Source: Streptomyces echinatus
Lineage (GTDB): Bacteria > Actinomycetota > Actinomycetes > Streptomycetales > Streptomycetaceae
Direction: 5' to 3'
Assembly (NCBI RefSeq): GCF_014203595.1
Contig: NZ_JACHJK010000001.1
Coordinates: 808,582-872,581 of the forward strand
Length of the DNA stretch: 64,000 nucleotides
Shown: positions 1 through 8,508 of the stretch, one piece after another
Position numbering within the stretch: position 1 is the stretch's first letter
Layout: every line of letters starts with the position of its first letter
Position numbers and translations under genes: made by a program
Notes under the pieces: model-generated
What the model was told of the DNA's origin: nothing
Database searches by the model: none
Seen by the model: only the letters and a program-made list of their open reading frames with translations

Positions 1-849
1 GGCGGCGGGGTCCAGCCACAGGTCGGTCAGGCGGCCGGTCATGGCCGGATAGGCGAACTGCACGGCGGCGGCCCGCTGCCGGGTCGGCGTCACGTCCGGG
101 AGCCCGCCGGTGGCCAGCGCGGCGGCGGCCCCGGCCAGATCGACCCCGGTGGCCCGCTCCACCAGCAGCGGGATCAGGTCGCCCGGCAGATGCGGGGCCA
201 CCCCCAGGACGCGGGGGCCGCGGGCGGTCAGCCGCAGGGTGAGGTGCGCGACCGTGTGGGTGAGGCCGAGCGCGCGGACGGCCCGCTCGACGCACTGGCG
301 CAGGAACCGGTTGTGCAGGAGCCCGTCGTGGGCGTGGACGCAGTGCCGCAGCGGGCGGCGGGCGGGCGGCGGCCCCGTGGTCGTACGGGTGAGCGCGACG
401 ATGCGGACCTCGTCGTCCAGGACGACGGCCTCGACGGACACCAGCGGCCCCTCCGTGGCCTCGGGGTCCTCGGGCCCGGCCGTCGGCACCCGGTGCCGCA
501 GCAGCAGCGCCCGTGACGCGACGGGATCGGCACAGACGGCGGCCGTCTCGGGCGCCATGCCCGGCAGCCCCAGCCGGCCGGCGACTTGCGCGGCCGTGAG
601 CAGATGTTCCCCGGACCAGGTCAGCACACCGCCGACCGGGTCCCCGGCCGTGTACCGCAGCACCGCCTCCGCCGTCCGCGCCTCCCCGGCCGGGTCGGCG
701 GCGAGATGACCGGACATGTACGCGCGTGCCCAGGCCGGCGGATCCGGGTCGACCAGCAGCACCGGCCGGACCGCGGCGATCCGCGCCAGCGGGAACTCGC
801 CGCAGACGTCCCGACGGCCGGCCCCGAGGAGGACGACTGGCTGCGCCAT
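1..849 (-). CDS. ATP-grasp-like protein, C-terminus beyond window edge
   Basis: The reverse-strand frame is open from ATG at 849 to base 1 (283 codons) and has no stop, so the gene runs off the left edge. A GAGGAGG ribosome site lies about 8 nt upstream. The N-terminus (PVVLLGAG) and later blocks resemble ATP-grasp carboxylate-amine ligases: an early segment like CADPVASRALLLRHRVPTA, a GP-VSVEAVVLDDEVRIV segment, and a distal GDLIPLLVERATGVDL block. Between the VPTA and VSVEAVV blocks there are only about 12 residues. Family members as I know them have about 60 there, including the ATP-contacting lysine and glycine loop, so this copy may not bind ATP normally. It is divergent from the XRE operon to its right. 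The substrate is unknown. Confidence 0.6.
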   Translation of the reverse strand, partial: MAQPVVLLGAGRRDVCGEFPLARIAAVRPVLLVDPDPPAWARAYMSGHLAADPAGEARTAEAVLRYTAGDPVGGVLTWSGEHLLTAAQVAGRLGLPGMAPETAAVCADPVASRALLLRHRVPTAGPEDPEATEGPLVSVEAVVLDDEVRIVALTRTTTGPPPARRPLRHCVHAHDGLLHNRFLRQCVERAVRALGLTHTVAHLTLRLTARGPRVLGVAPHLPGDLIPLLVERATGVDLAGAAAALATGGLPDVTPTRQRAAAVQFAYPAMTGRLTDLWLDPAA

Positions 850-1097
850 GGTGCCTGGACCTCCTCGGGGGACGGAGGTGAAGAAACGCCCCCGATGCCG
901 CTCCCCCATAGGCGGCACCCGGGGCGGGTCTGCCGGATCTTGCTCTCCGTGCAGTGATCCTCACCCACCGCGCCCTCAACTGTCAACGATAGCTGCGCAA
1001 TTACGCAGGGAGCCTTGTCACGTCTGGTCGCCGAACGGGCGAACGGGTAGCCTCGCGCCCAGCCACCGAACTGATGACATGCCCAGGGGGGACCTCG

Positions 1098-1691
1098 GTG
1101 AGTGACGCCCACGCCGCGCTGGCCGAGGTCCTGGACCGGCTCGGCGAGCTGACCGGCCGGCCCGGTCGGCTGCCGGAGACCCTCGACGTGGCCGGCCTCT
1201 CGTACCGCACCGGCATCCCCGTCGGCACCGTCGTCGAACTGCTCTGCGGGGGCCGGGCCGTCGAGACCTGCCTCGCCCAACGCGTCCGCCAGCGGCTGGA
1301 CTTCATCCGGGAGAGCCGGCGCCGGCCGGACGGCAAGCGGTACTCGCTGGACGAGCTGGCCAGGATCGCCGGGACCAGCCGGCAGTGGCTGAGCGAGTGG
1401 CGCAAGAGCGGGATGCCGAGCCTGGAACACGCCGACCGGCTGCGCCGGTTCTTCGGCCTGCCCGCCGGCTTCTTCACCGCCGACGAGCCGGAGGCGCTGC
1501 ACGAGGCGCTGAGACCGGTGCTGCAGAGCCTGGAGGCCGAGGCGGACCCGCTGCTGCGGCTGCGCGAGAGCGGACTGGTACGACTGGCCGCCCGGGCCCC
1601 GCAGATGAACGCCCGGCAGCTGGCCACGCTGGCCGATCTGGCCGAGATGATCATCGCCTCGGAGCGGGCGGGGGACATCGGCCGTGCCTGA
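1098..1691 (+). CDS. XRE-family helix-turn-helix regulator
   Basis: This 197-residue protein starts at GTG 1098, placed a few bases after a GGGGGGA ribosome site; an in-frame ATG at 1074 has no such site. The middle holds a helix-turn-helix (YSLDELARIAGTSRQWLSEW), followed by a segment typical of Streptomyces XRE regulators (FFGLPAGFFTADEPEAL). It is the first of four overlapping genes: its stop lies inside the start region of the HExxH gene, an 8-nt overlap. Pairing with an IrrE-like peptidase resembles XRE/ImmA pairs in which the peptidase inactivates the regulator; that role is inferred. The target promoter may be the intergenic region 850-1097, but I saw no clear operator there. Confidence 0.8.
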   Translation: MSDAHAALAEVLDRLGELTGRPGRLPETLDVAGLSYRTGIPVGTVVELLCGGRAVETCLAQRVRQRLDFIRESRRRPDGKRYSLDELARIAGTSRQWLSEWRKSGMPSLEHADRLRRFFGLPAGFFTADEPEALHEALRPVLQSLEAEADPLLRLRESGLVRLAARAPQMNARQLATLADLAEMIIASERAGDIGRA

Positions 1692-2301
1692 ACGCCCCGA
1701 AGGCCCGAGGCATCCGCGGTTAGCGCCGCCCGCGAAGCAGGGGAAGTCCCCCAAGCGCTTCCTCGACCGCCTCGTGCGCGACACCGTCCGGACCCTCACC
1801 CCGCCGACCGCCCCGGAGGCGTTCCTGCACGCGCTGTGCGCCACCCTCAGCCCGCAGCTGGACCGCCCGGTCCGGCTGAAGTTCGTCGCCTTCCCGCCGG
1901 GCCTCGGCATCTCCGGCGTCACCCTCGCCCGGGACGAGGACTACATCGTCGTGGTCGAGGACCGGGCCCCGGACCCGCACAAGTTCGTCATCACCGGGCA
2001 CGAGATCGGTCACATCCACTACGGCACGCTGGACGTGCACCACCCGGGCGGGCTGCCCGCCGCCGCCCGCCGGCTGCTGACCCGCGCCGACGAGGACATC
2101 CCCTGGGAGCGGGTGCTCGCCATGGCCACCCGCTCGCCCGCCGCCGCGGCGGCCGAGGCCGAGTGGGAGGCCGAGGAGTGCGGGCTGCGCCTCGCGGCGA
2201 AGTTCTCCAGGGTCGTCGGGCCCGGCGCGGCCGGCCGGATGACCCAGGACACCCTCACCGACCGGCTCTCCTCCTCGCTGGGCAACATCGGCGGGCCCTG
2301 A
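1684..2301 (+). CDS. ImmA/IrrE-like protein with HExxH zinc motif
   Basis: The gene starts at GTG 1684, inside the 3' end of the XRE gene, and encodes 205 residues. The segment FVITGHEIGHIHYG (about residue 100) contains HExxH, the zinc site of gluzincin-type peptidases such as ImmA/IrrE. The surrounding fold looks right for a small intracellular peptidase, and there is no signal peptide. The stop codon overlaps the next ATG as TGATG, so the genes are probably translationally coupled. By analogy with ImmA/ImmR it may cleave the neighbouring XRE repressor. Similar Streptomyces genes are often labelled toxin components, which I regard as unproven. Confidence 0.65.
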   Translation: MPERPEGPRHPRLAPPAKQGKSPKRFLDRLVRDTVRTLTPPTAPEAFLHALCATLSPQLDRPVRLKFVAFPPGLGISGVTLARDEDYIVVVEDRAPDPHKFVITGHEIGHIHYGTLDVHHPGGLPAAARRLLTRADEDIPWERVLAMATRSPAAAAAEAEWEAEECGLRLAAKFSRVVGPGAAGRMTQDTLTDRLSSSLGNIGGP

Positions 2302-3518
2302 TGCGCTGGGACATCGCCGGCTCCTTCGCCGCCTACGCCGTCCCGGCGGCCTTGCTCGCCGTGGCCTTCGTGATCAAACTGCCGCTGCTGCGGCGCGCCT
2401 GGCAGGACCCGATCCTGCGGGCCACCGCGCTGCTGCTCGGCATCGGCGCGGTCGTCTTCGCCTCGCTGCCGCCGGCCAACCTGCACCGCATCAACGTGTC
2501 CACCGGCATCCCCAACTTCGCCAGCCTCTGGGTGTACTCACTGCTGACCGCGTACTGCGGCGCCTGCCTGTGGCTCATCATCACCTGGCGCGAGCCGCCG
2601 TCGGCCGCGCGCCGCGGGCGCACCCGCCTGGTCTGGATGACGTACTCCGTCATCGTCATCGGCCTGTGGACGACGTTCCTGCTCGGCGACCACCACGTGG
2701 AGCGGCTGCGCGACCTCGACACCTACTACGCCGACACGCCCTGGATGCGCGAGTTCGTCCTGCTCTATCTCCTCGCCCACCTGGTGTCCGCGCTGGTCGC
2801 GGCCGGCCTGCTGTGGGCCTGGTACCGGGAGCTGGAGGACACCTGGCTGCGCCGGGCGGTGATCTTCCTCCAGGAGGCGTACGCCCTCGGGCTCGTCTTC
2901 GACATCGCCAAACTCGCGGCCGTCGGCGCCCGCTGGAGCGGCCGGGACTGGGACTGGCTGTCGACGTACGTCGCACCGCCGTTCGCCATCGTCGAGGCGG
3001 TCCTGGTGTCCGTGGCCTTCATCGTCGGCCAGGCCGGCCCGCTGGTGGCGGAGCGCCGGCGGCTGGTGCGCACCCACCGGCGCCTGAAGCCGCTGTGGCA
3101 GACGATGGTGACGGTCACCGCCCCGGCGGCGCCCGCGACCGGCCGGGTCAGCGGTGCCGCCCTGCGCCTGGAGCTGCGCCGGGCCGCCATCAACGACGGC
3201 CTCCTCAAGCTGGCCCCGCACCTGTGCGCGGCCCGGCGGGAGCGGTTGCGGCACGCGGCGTCGGCGGCGGGCTACCCGGAGTCCGTCGCGCGGGGCATCG
3301 CGGCGGCGGTCGACATCCACGTCGCCGCCGAGATGCTGCACGCCCCGCCGGACGACCCCGGCGGTCCGGAACCGGCGGACACGCACCCGGGGTTCTTCGC
3401 CTGTGTGCCCGACAGCGAACTGGAGTCCGTCGCTCACGCGTTGAAGTTCCACGCGCCGGCCATCGAGAGGTTCCGCCGCCAGGCGATCGCCACGGAAGGT
3501 CTCAGCTCCTATGCCTGA
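2301..3518 (+). CDS. Polytopic membrane protein, MAB_1171c-like
   Basis: ATG 2301 overlaps the upstream stop (TGATG) and gives 405 residues. An alternative start far upstream lies inside the peptidase gene and is rejected. The N-terminal two thirds contains about seven hydrophobic stretches, beginning with AAYAVPAALLAVAFVI and including WVYSLLTAYCGACLWLI and FVLLYLLAHLVSALV. The last 150 residues are soluble, with several histidines and charged helices (ELRRAAINDGLLKLAP). I recognise the overall pattern as the MAB_1171c putative transporter family, which often sits beside XRE and HExxH genes in Streptomyces. No substrate is known. The stop overlaps the next gene by 8 nt. Confidence 0.6.
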   Translation: MRWDIAGSFAAYAVPAALLAVAFVIKLPLLRRAWQDPILRATALLLGIGAVVFASLPPANLHRINVSTGIPNFASLWVYSLLTAYCGACLWLIITWREPPSAARRGRTRLVWMTYSVIVIGLWTTFLLGDHHVERLRDLDTYYADTPWMREFVLLYLLAHLVSALVAAGLLWAWYRELEDTWLRRAVIFLQEAYALGLVFDIAKLAAVGARWSGRDWDWLSTYVAPPFAIVEAVLVSVAFIVGQAGPLVAERRRLVRTHRRLKPLWQTMVTVTAPAAPATGRVSGAALRLELRRAAINDGLLKLAPHLCAARRERLRHAASAAGYPESVARGIAAAVDIHVAAEMLHAPPDDPGGPEPADTHPGFFACVPDSELESVAHALKFHAPAIERFRRQAIATEGLSSYA

Positions 3519-4923
3519 CATACCCACCGCCCGCCGTACCGCGCTGGTCATCGGCGGCAGCACGGCGGGCATGCTCGCCGCGTCCGTGCTGGCCGGCCGC
3601 TTCCACGAGGTGACCGTCCTGGAGGCCGACCGGCTCCCGGCGGGCCCCGAGCCGCGCAGGGGGCTGCCCCAGGCCCGGCACGCCCATCTGCTGTGGTCGG
3701 GCGGGGTGGCCGCCCTGGAGGAGCTGCTGCCGGGCGTCACCGGGGAGCTGACCGCCCGGGGCGCCGGACTCATCGGCGTGATGCGCGACCTGGTGAGCAA
3801 GGCGCCCTCCGGGCAGTGGTTCCGGCGGTTCGACGACTCCCGGCACCACATGATCGTGTGCAGCCGGGACCTGCTGGACGCGGTGATCCGCGCCGACGTC
3901 CTCGCCCGGCGCCGGATCACGCTGCTCGACGGAACCCGGGTGGCGGGACTGGCGGGCGACCGGCACCGGGTGACCGGCGTCCAGGTGCCCGACGGCCCCG
4001 ACGGCCGGCTCACCACGCTCCACGCCGACCTGGTGATCGACGCGAGCGGCCGCGGCTCCCAGGCGGACAACTGGCTCCGGGCGCTGGGGCACGCCCCGGT
4101 CGAGGAACGGGTGGTCGACGCGGGCGTCGCCTACGCCAGCCGCGTCTACGCGGCCCCGTGCAGCACGGAGACGCTGCGCTACCCGGTGGTGAACGTCCAG
4201 GCCGACCCGCGGGACGCGCCCGGCCGGGGCGGGATCGTCGTACCGATCGAGGGCGACCGCTGGCTGGTCACGCTCTCCGGTACCCGGGGCGGCCGGCCCA
4301 CCGCCGATCCCGACGAGTTCGAGCACTTCGCGCTCACCGGCCTGAAGGACCCGGTCATCGGGCGGCTCATCGGCCTGGCGAAGCCGCTGACCGACCCGGT
4401 GACCACCCGCAGCACGGCCAACCGCCGCCGCTACTACGAGAAGGCCGGGACCTGGCCGGAGGGTTTCGCCGTCCTGGGGGACGCCGTCGCCGGCTACAAC
4501 CCCGTCTACGGGCACGGTCTGTCCGTCGCCGCGCAGAGCGTCATCGCGCTCGGCCGGGTCGTCGACCGGTACGGCCCCACCGCCCCCGGCACCGCCCGCC
4601 GCATCCAGCGCGCGGTGGCCCGGCCGGTGGGCAACGCCTGGAACCTCGCGGTCGGCCAGGACGCCTACTACCCCGGGGCCGCGCCCCAGCCGCCGACGCG
4701 CGTCGAGCGCCTCCTGACCGCGTACGTCGACAAGGCCGTGGCGGCCGGCTCCGCGAACCCGCACGCCCTGCGCGGCCTGCTGGACGTGATGAGCCTGAAG
4801 TCCCCGCCGGCCCGGCTGTTCGCCCCCGACATGCTCTGGCACATCACCACGGGCCCCCGCAGACAGCCCCTGCCGGCCCCACCCCTGACCGACCGGGAAC
4901 GGAACGCGGTCGGTCTCGACTGA
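3511..4923 (+). CDS. FAD-dependent oxidoreductase
   Basis: The 470-residue protein starts at ATG 3511, overlapping the membrane-protein gene. Its N-terminus VIGGSTAGMLAASVL is a variant Rossmann dinucleotide motif binding the ADP part of FAD. A central LVIDASGRGSQADNWL and the later VLGDAVAGYNPVYGHGLS match the GD motif of group A flavoprotein hydroxylases and geranylgeranyl-reductase-like proteins. It is the last gene of the 1098-4923 unit. It ends 18 bp before the convergent MBL gene, a gap too short for a visible terminator. Its link to the XRE/HExxH pair is unexplained; a flavoprotein acting on a lipid or quinone substrate near the membrane protein is a guess. Confidence 0.75.
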   Translation: MPDIPTARRTALVIGGSTAGMLAASVLAGRFHEVTVLEADRLPAGPEPRRGLPQARHAHLLWSGGVAALEELLPGVTGELTARGAGLIGVMRDLVSKAPSGQWFRRFDDSRHHMIVCSRDLLDAVIRADVLARRRITLLDGTRVAGLAGDRHRVTGVQVPDGPDGRLTTLHADLVIDASGRGSQADNWLRALGHAPVEERVVDAGVAYASRVYAAPCSTETLRYPVVNVQADPRDAPGRGGIVVPIEGDRWLVTLSGTRGGRPTADPDEFEHFALTGLKDPVIGRLIGLAKPLTDPVTTRSTANRRRYYEKAGTWPEGFAVLGDAVAGYNPVYGHGLSVAAQSVIALGRVVDRYGPTAPGTARRIQRAVARPVGNAWNLAVGQDAYYPGAAPQPPTRVERLLTAYVDKAVAAGSANPHALRGLLDVMSLKSPPARLFAPDMLWHITTGPRRQPLPAPPLTDRERNAVGLD

Positions 4924-4941
4924 GCTCTGCGGCGGCCGTTC

Positions 4942-5967
4942 TCACATCGCGGTGTACGCCACCGGGTCGCTGCCCGGTACCGGCTCGGCGCGGCCCAGCT
5001 TCACCAGGCGGCGCAGATGGGACTCGGCCTCGGAGACCGCGATGGTGCGGGAGCCGTAGGGGATGTCGGCCCAGGGGCGGTTCCACTCCATGCGTTCGGC
5101 GAGCCGCCAGGGGGTGAGGGGCTCGGCGAGCAGGGCCAGGAGGTTGGACAGGCGGCTCTCGTGGTGGTCGAGCAGCACCCGTACCCGCCCCGGGGCGTCG
5201 GTGAAGGCGTGCTGATGGGCCGGGAGGACCTCGGCGGGGGCGAGCCGGCCGATCCGCTCCAGGGAGTCGAGATAGTCGCCGAGGGGGTCCGTCACGGTCG
5301 CGTCGTCCGGGTCCTCGTACAGGCCGATGTGCGGGGTGATGCCGGGCAGCAGGTGGTCGCCGCTGAACAGGCGGCCGTGGCCGGGGAGCCGGGCCGGATG
5401 CTCCTCCTCCAGGTGCAGGCAGACGTGCCCGGGCGTGTGTCCGGGGGTCCAGATCGCGCGGAGCCGGCGGCCGGGCAGGTCGAGGAGTTCGCCGGGGACG
5501 ATCTCCCGGTCCGGCAGGGCGGGCGAGAGACCGGGCAGCGTCCGGGCGCGGGGTGCCCGCAGGGGAGCGACGTGCTCCTCGGGCGCCCCGGCCGCCGTCA
5601 GCTTGGCGGCCATGTACGAGAACCACCGCTCCGGCCGGCTCTCCCGCGCCCGGCGCACGATCGCCGCGTCCGCCGCGTGCAGCGCCACCCAGGCGCCGGA
5701 GGCCTCGCGCACCCGTGCCGACAGCCCGTGGTGGTCCGGGTGGTGGTGCGTGACGACCACGCCGTAGACCTCCTCGGCCGCCGTGCCGCAGCCGGCCAGC
5801 CCCGCCGTGAGCGTGTCCCAGGAGGCGGGGTCGTCCCAGCCGGTGTCGACGAGCACCGGGCCCCGGTCGGTGTCCACCACGTACACCAGCGTGTGCCCGA
5901 GGGGGTTGTCCGGGATGGGCACCTGGACGGACCGCACGCCCCCGCCGTGATCGAACGTCTTCGTCAT
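4942..5967 (-). CDS. MBL-fold metallo-hydrolase
   Basis: The protein has 341 residues from ATG 5967, with GGAGGGG a few bases upstream; an upstream in-frame ATG at 6129 would add 54 low-quality residues. The motif THHHPDHHG near residue 80 is the HxHxDH di-metal site, and later histidine and aspartate ligands (SGDHLLP, WTPGHTPGH) are present, as in glyoxalase II and lactonase-like enzymes. It lacks a signal peptide. The promoter region has a leftward TATAGT -10 box (6011-6016) and, just upstream of it, a 15-bp palindrome of the type found at four other promoters here. This suggests membership of a shared catabolic regulon. It may hydrolyse a thioester or lactone intermediate. Confidence 0.8.
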   Translation of the reverse strand: MTKTFDHGGGVRSVQVPIPDNPLGHTLVYVVDTDRGPVLVDTGWDDPASWDTLTAGLAGCGTAAEEVYGVVVTHHHPDHHGLSARVREASGAWVALHAADAAIVRRARESRPERWFSYMAAKLTAAGAPEEHVAPLRAPRARTLPGLSPALPDREIVPGELLDLPGRRLRAIWTPGHTPGHVCLHLEEEHPARLPGHGRLFSGDHLLPGITPHIGLYEDPDDATVTDPLGDYLDSLERIGRLAPAEVLPAHQHAFTDAPGRVRVLLDHHESRLSNLLALLAEPLTPWRLAERMEWNRPWADIPYGSRTIAVSEAESHLRRLVKLGRAEPVPGSDPVAYTAM

Positions 5968-6010
5968 CAGGCCCCTCCGCCCCACCGCCCGCAGCCTCCG
6001 GCCACGGCCC

Positions 6011-6038
6011 ACTATAGCTGGAACTGATGAAGCGTCAG
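6011..6038 (-). promoter_or_regulatory. MBL promoter with CTGACG-type palindrome
   Basis: Read leftward, a 15-bp imperfect palindrome CTGACGCTTCATCAG (6038-6024) is followed after 7 nt by TATAGT (6016-6011), a good -10 hexamer. The palindrome would sit over the spacer and -35 region. It is one of five related sites in the window. Confidence 0.55.
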
Positions 6039-6199
6039 ATCTGATCGGAGCGGAAGCCGGACCGGCCGCCGCGCGTCGGTGGACGGGGAGGCCGGGCGGC
6101 CGGCGGAGGTGGCCGCACGGGCCGGTCATCCGCGGGTTGCGTCACGCTTTCGGACTATTAGAGTGGAAATATCCCATATGAGAGTATTGGGGAGAGCTC

Positions 6200-6529
6200 A
6201 TGCAGCGAAGGACCATCAAGAGGGCTGCCGCCCTCAGCTCCGCCCTGATGGCGACCGGTATCGCCCTCATGCCGTTGAGCGCGCAGCCGGCGTTCGCCTC
6301 CTCTTCCGCAACGCACGTGAGCTCCGCGGCGGTTGCCCCGGAGCAGAACGGCTACCGGCAGGGCTTCCGGCAGGGCTTCCGCGACGGCTTCTCCGACGCG
6401 CGCTACGACTGCGACCGTGACGGCTACAGCTCCGACTACGGAAGCGGCCACGACTCGTCGTGGGCGCGCGGTTACATCGACGGCTACGGCCAGGGCTACA
6501 ACTCGGCCTACGACCGGTACTGCGACTGA
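6200..6529 (+). CDS. Small secreted Gly/Tyr-Phe repeat protein
   Basis: This 109-residue protein starts at ATG 6200 after a GGGGAGAG ribosome site. Residues 1-34 form a signal peptide: basic start QRRTIKR, a hydrophobic core, and a likely Ala-x-Ala cut near QPAFA-S. The mature part repeats an aromatic-glycine pattern every four residues ([20 protein letters not shown]) and again near the end ([19 protein letters not shown]). It has two cysteines, in DCD and YCD, that could pair. The spacing would place the aromatic residues on one face. I do not recognise a family. An independent terminator follows, so it appears monocistronic. Confidence 0.75.
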   Translation: MQRRTIKRAAALSSALMATGIALMPLSAQPAFASSSATHVSSAAVAPEQNGYRQGFRQGFRDGFSDARYDCDRDGYSSDYGSGHDSSWARGYIDGYGQGYNSAYDRYCD

Positions 6530-6548
6530 GGCCGTCCGAACTCGCCGC

Positions 6549-6593
6549 GGCCAGGGCCGCACCGGCACGGAACCCGCTGGTGCGGCCCTGGCC
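6549..6593 (+). terminator. Strong hairpin terminator
   Basis: A perfect 15-bp inverted repeat (6549-6563 and 6579-6593) with a 15-nt loop lies just after the secreted-protein stop. There is no T-run, as is common in Streptomyces. Confidence 0.8.
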
Positions 6594-6619
6594 GGCGTCG
6601 GCCATTGCTCCCCGCAACT

Positions 6620-6637
6620 AGAACTGGTATCAGTTCT
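6620..6637. promoter_or_regulatory. 18-bp perfect palindrome before aldehyde dehydrogenase
   Basis: AGAACTG-GTAT-CAGTTCT has 7-bp perfect arms. It overlaps the start of the 15-bp CTGA-type palindrome by two bases. Its half sites resemble KstR half sites, but with the AAC and GTT cores 8 bp apart instead of 2, so it is probably bound by another factor. Confidence 0.5.
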
Positions 6638-6650
6638 GAGGCAGCGTCAG
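6636..6650. promoter_or_regulatory. CTGACG-type palindrome (ALDH promoter)
   Basis: CTGAGGCAGCGTCAG is a 15-bp imperfect palindrome (6 of 7 pairs), 31 nt before the ALDH start. It belongs to the five-site family described in the findings. Confidence 0.55.
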
Positions 6651-6681
6651 AAACGTGCGGTGCGGCGGGAGGCAGTCGGCC

Positions 6682-8133
6682 ATGACCGAGCTCGTGGAAC
6701 ACGGACAGCTGTTCATCGGCGGGGAGTTGACCGACCCGCTGGGCCGGGACGTCATCGAGGTGATCTCGCCGCACACCGAAGAGGTCATCGGCCGCGTGCC
6801 GCACGCCTCCCGGGAGGACGTCGACCGGGCGGTGGCCGTCGCGCGCCGCGCCTTCGACGAGGGCCCCTGGCCGCGCGCCTCGCAGGCGGAGCGGATCGAG
6901 GTGGTCACCCGCATCAAGGACGGCATCCTGGCCCGGCACGAGGAGATCGCCCGGCTGATCTCCGCCGAGAACGGCTCGCCGTACTCCTGGAGCGTCCTCG
7001 CCCAGGCGCTCGGCGCGATGATGGTGTGGGACGCGGCGATCCGGGTCGCCCGGGAGTTCCCCCACGAGGAGCGCCGGGACGGCGCCCTCGGCCCGATCCT
7101 GGTCCGCCGCGAACCGGTCGGCGTCGTCGCCGCCGTGGTGCCCTGGAACGTCCCGCAGTTCGTCGCCGCGGCCAAGCTCGCCCCCGCGCTGCTGACCGGC
7201 TGCCCGGTCGTCCTCAAGCCCTCCCCGGAGTCGCCGCTGGACGCCTACCTCCTCGGTGAGATCGCCCGTGAGGCGGGCCTGCCCGAGGGCGTCCTGTCCA
7301 TCCTCCCGGCCGACCGGGAGGTCAGCGAGTACCTGGTCGGCCACCCCGGCGTCGACAAGGTCTCCTTCACCGGCTCGGTCGCGGCCGGCAAGCGGGTGAT
7401 GGAGGTCGCCGCCCGCAACCTCACCCGGGTCACCCTGGAACTGGGCGGCAAGTCGGCCGCGCTGGTGCTGCCGGACGCGGACCTGGAGGCGGCCGTCTCC
7501 GGGATCGTCCCGGCGGCCTGGATGAACAACGGCCAGGCCTGCGTGGCCCAGACCCGCATCCTCGTCCCGCGGGCCCGCTACGCCGAGTTCGCCGACGCCT
7601 TCGCCCAGGCGGCGAGCGCGCTCAGGGTCGGTGACCCGCTGGACCCGGCCACCCAGGTCGGCCCGCTGGTCGCCCGCCGCCAGCAGCGGCGCAGCCTCGA
7701 CTACATCCGCGTCGGCCAGGAGGAGGGCGCCAAGGTCCTCACCGGCGGCGGCCGTCCGGCGGGTCTGGAACGCGGCTGGTACGTCGAGCCGACCCTCTTC
7801 GGGGACGTCGACAACTCCATGCGCATCGCCCGCGAGGAGATCTTCGGCCCGGTGATCTGCCTGCTGCCCTACGGCGACGAGCGGGAGGCCGTGCGCATCG
7901 CCAACGACTCCGACTACGGCCTGTCCGGCAGTGTGTGGACGGCCGACGTCGAGCACGGCACCGACATCGCCCGCCAGGTGCGCACCGGCACGTACTCCGT
8001 CAACACCTTCAGCCTGGACATGCTCGGCCCGTTCGGCGGCTACAAGAACTCCGGCCTGGGGCGGGAGTTCGGCCCGGAGGGCTACGGCGCGTACCTGGAG
8101 CACAAGATGATCCACCTCCCGGCCGGGGCGTGA
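6682..8133 (+). CDS. NAD(P)-dependent aldehyde dehydrogenase
   Basis: The gene encodes 483 residues from ATG 6682, preceded by GGGAGG at 6667-6672. The catalytic glutamate block VTLELGGKSAAL and the nucleophile block NNGQACVAQTR are intact, as are the cofactor-binding PWNVPQF and FTGSVAAGK segments. Length is normal for the superfamily. It is followed 2 nt later by a ferredoxin gene, an arrangement frequently seen in actinobacterial steroid or fatty-acid catabolic loci with P450s, although no P450 is adjacent here. Two palindromes in the promoter suggest repression. The substrate is probably a long-chain or side-chain aldehyde, by inference. Confidence 0.9.
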   Translation: MTELVEHGQLFIGGELTDPLGRDVIEVISPHTEEVIGRVPHASREDVDRAVAVARRAFDEGPWPRASQAERIEVVTRIKDGILARHEEIARLISAENGSPYSWSVLAQALGAMMVWDAAIRVAREFPHEERRDGALGPILVRREPVGVVAAVVPWNVPQFVAAAKLAPALLTGCPVVLKPSPESPLDAYLLGEIAREAGLPEGVLSILPADREVSEYLVGHPGVDKVSFTGSVAAGKRVMEVAARNLTRVTLELGGKSAALVLPDADLEAAVSGIVPAAWMNNGQACVAQTRILVPRARYAEFADAFAQAASALRVGDPLDPATQVGPLVARRQQRRSLDYIRVGQEEGAKVLTGGGRPAGLERGWYVEPTLFGDVDNSMRIAREEIFGPVICLLPYGDEREAVRIANDSDYGLSGSVWTADVEHGTDIARQVRTGTYSVNTFSLDMLGPFGGYKNSGLGREFGPEGYGAYLEHKMIHLPAGA

Positions 8134-8135
8134 GC

Positions 8136-8369
8136 ATGGGCGACCGCTGGCACGTGGAGGTCGACCGCTCCGTCTGCATCGGCTCGGCCCAGTGCCTCCA
8201 CCACGCGCCGGACGGCTTCCGCCTCGACTCCGCCCGCCAGTCCCACCCGGTCGAGCCGGACACGGACGCGAGCGAACGGATCCTGGAGGCGGCGGAGAGC
8301 TGCCCGGTGGAGGCCATCGCGATCGCCCTGCTGGGCAGCGGGGAGACGGTGTTCCCGCCGGAAGAGTAG
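8136..8369 (+). CDS. [3Fe-4S] ferredoxin
   Basis: This 77-residue ferredoxin starts at ATG 8136; an in-frame GTG at 8130 overlapping the ALDH stop would add two residues. Its three cysteines follow the pattern of P450-partner [3Fe-4S] ferredoxins: C-I-G-S-A-Q-C near residue 14, then SCPVEAI near residue 57. It is co-transcribed with the aldehyde dehydrogenase and may pass electrons to a P450 encoded elsewhere. The region that follows (8370-8508) is G/T-rich and contains a duplicated 14-nt stretch (GCGGGCGTGTGCGG), with no further gene. Confidence 0.85.
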   Translation: MGDRWHVEVDRSVCIGSAQCLHHAPDGFRLDSARQSHPVEPDTDASERILEAAESCPVEAIAIALLGSGETVFPPEE

Positions 8370-8508
8370 GGCGGCACGTGGCGCGGGCGTGTGCGGTGCG
8401 GGCGTGTGCGGCGGGGGGTGTGTGGCGGGGCTCACGCCCGCGCCATGTCACGCGCGGTCCCTCCCGTCTCGTCTCGGAGGTGAACAACTGCTCCGAGGGG
8501 AGACCGGG

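Noticed and set aside
621..1922. Reverse-strand open frame of 433 codons over the XRE gene
   Set aside because: It crosses the divergent promoter, has no ribosome site, and its translation has no recognisable motif.
6137..6161. TTGCGT / TATTAG as a promoter for the secreted protein
   Set aside because: The spacer is only 13 nt, too short for a standard sigma-70 promoter.
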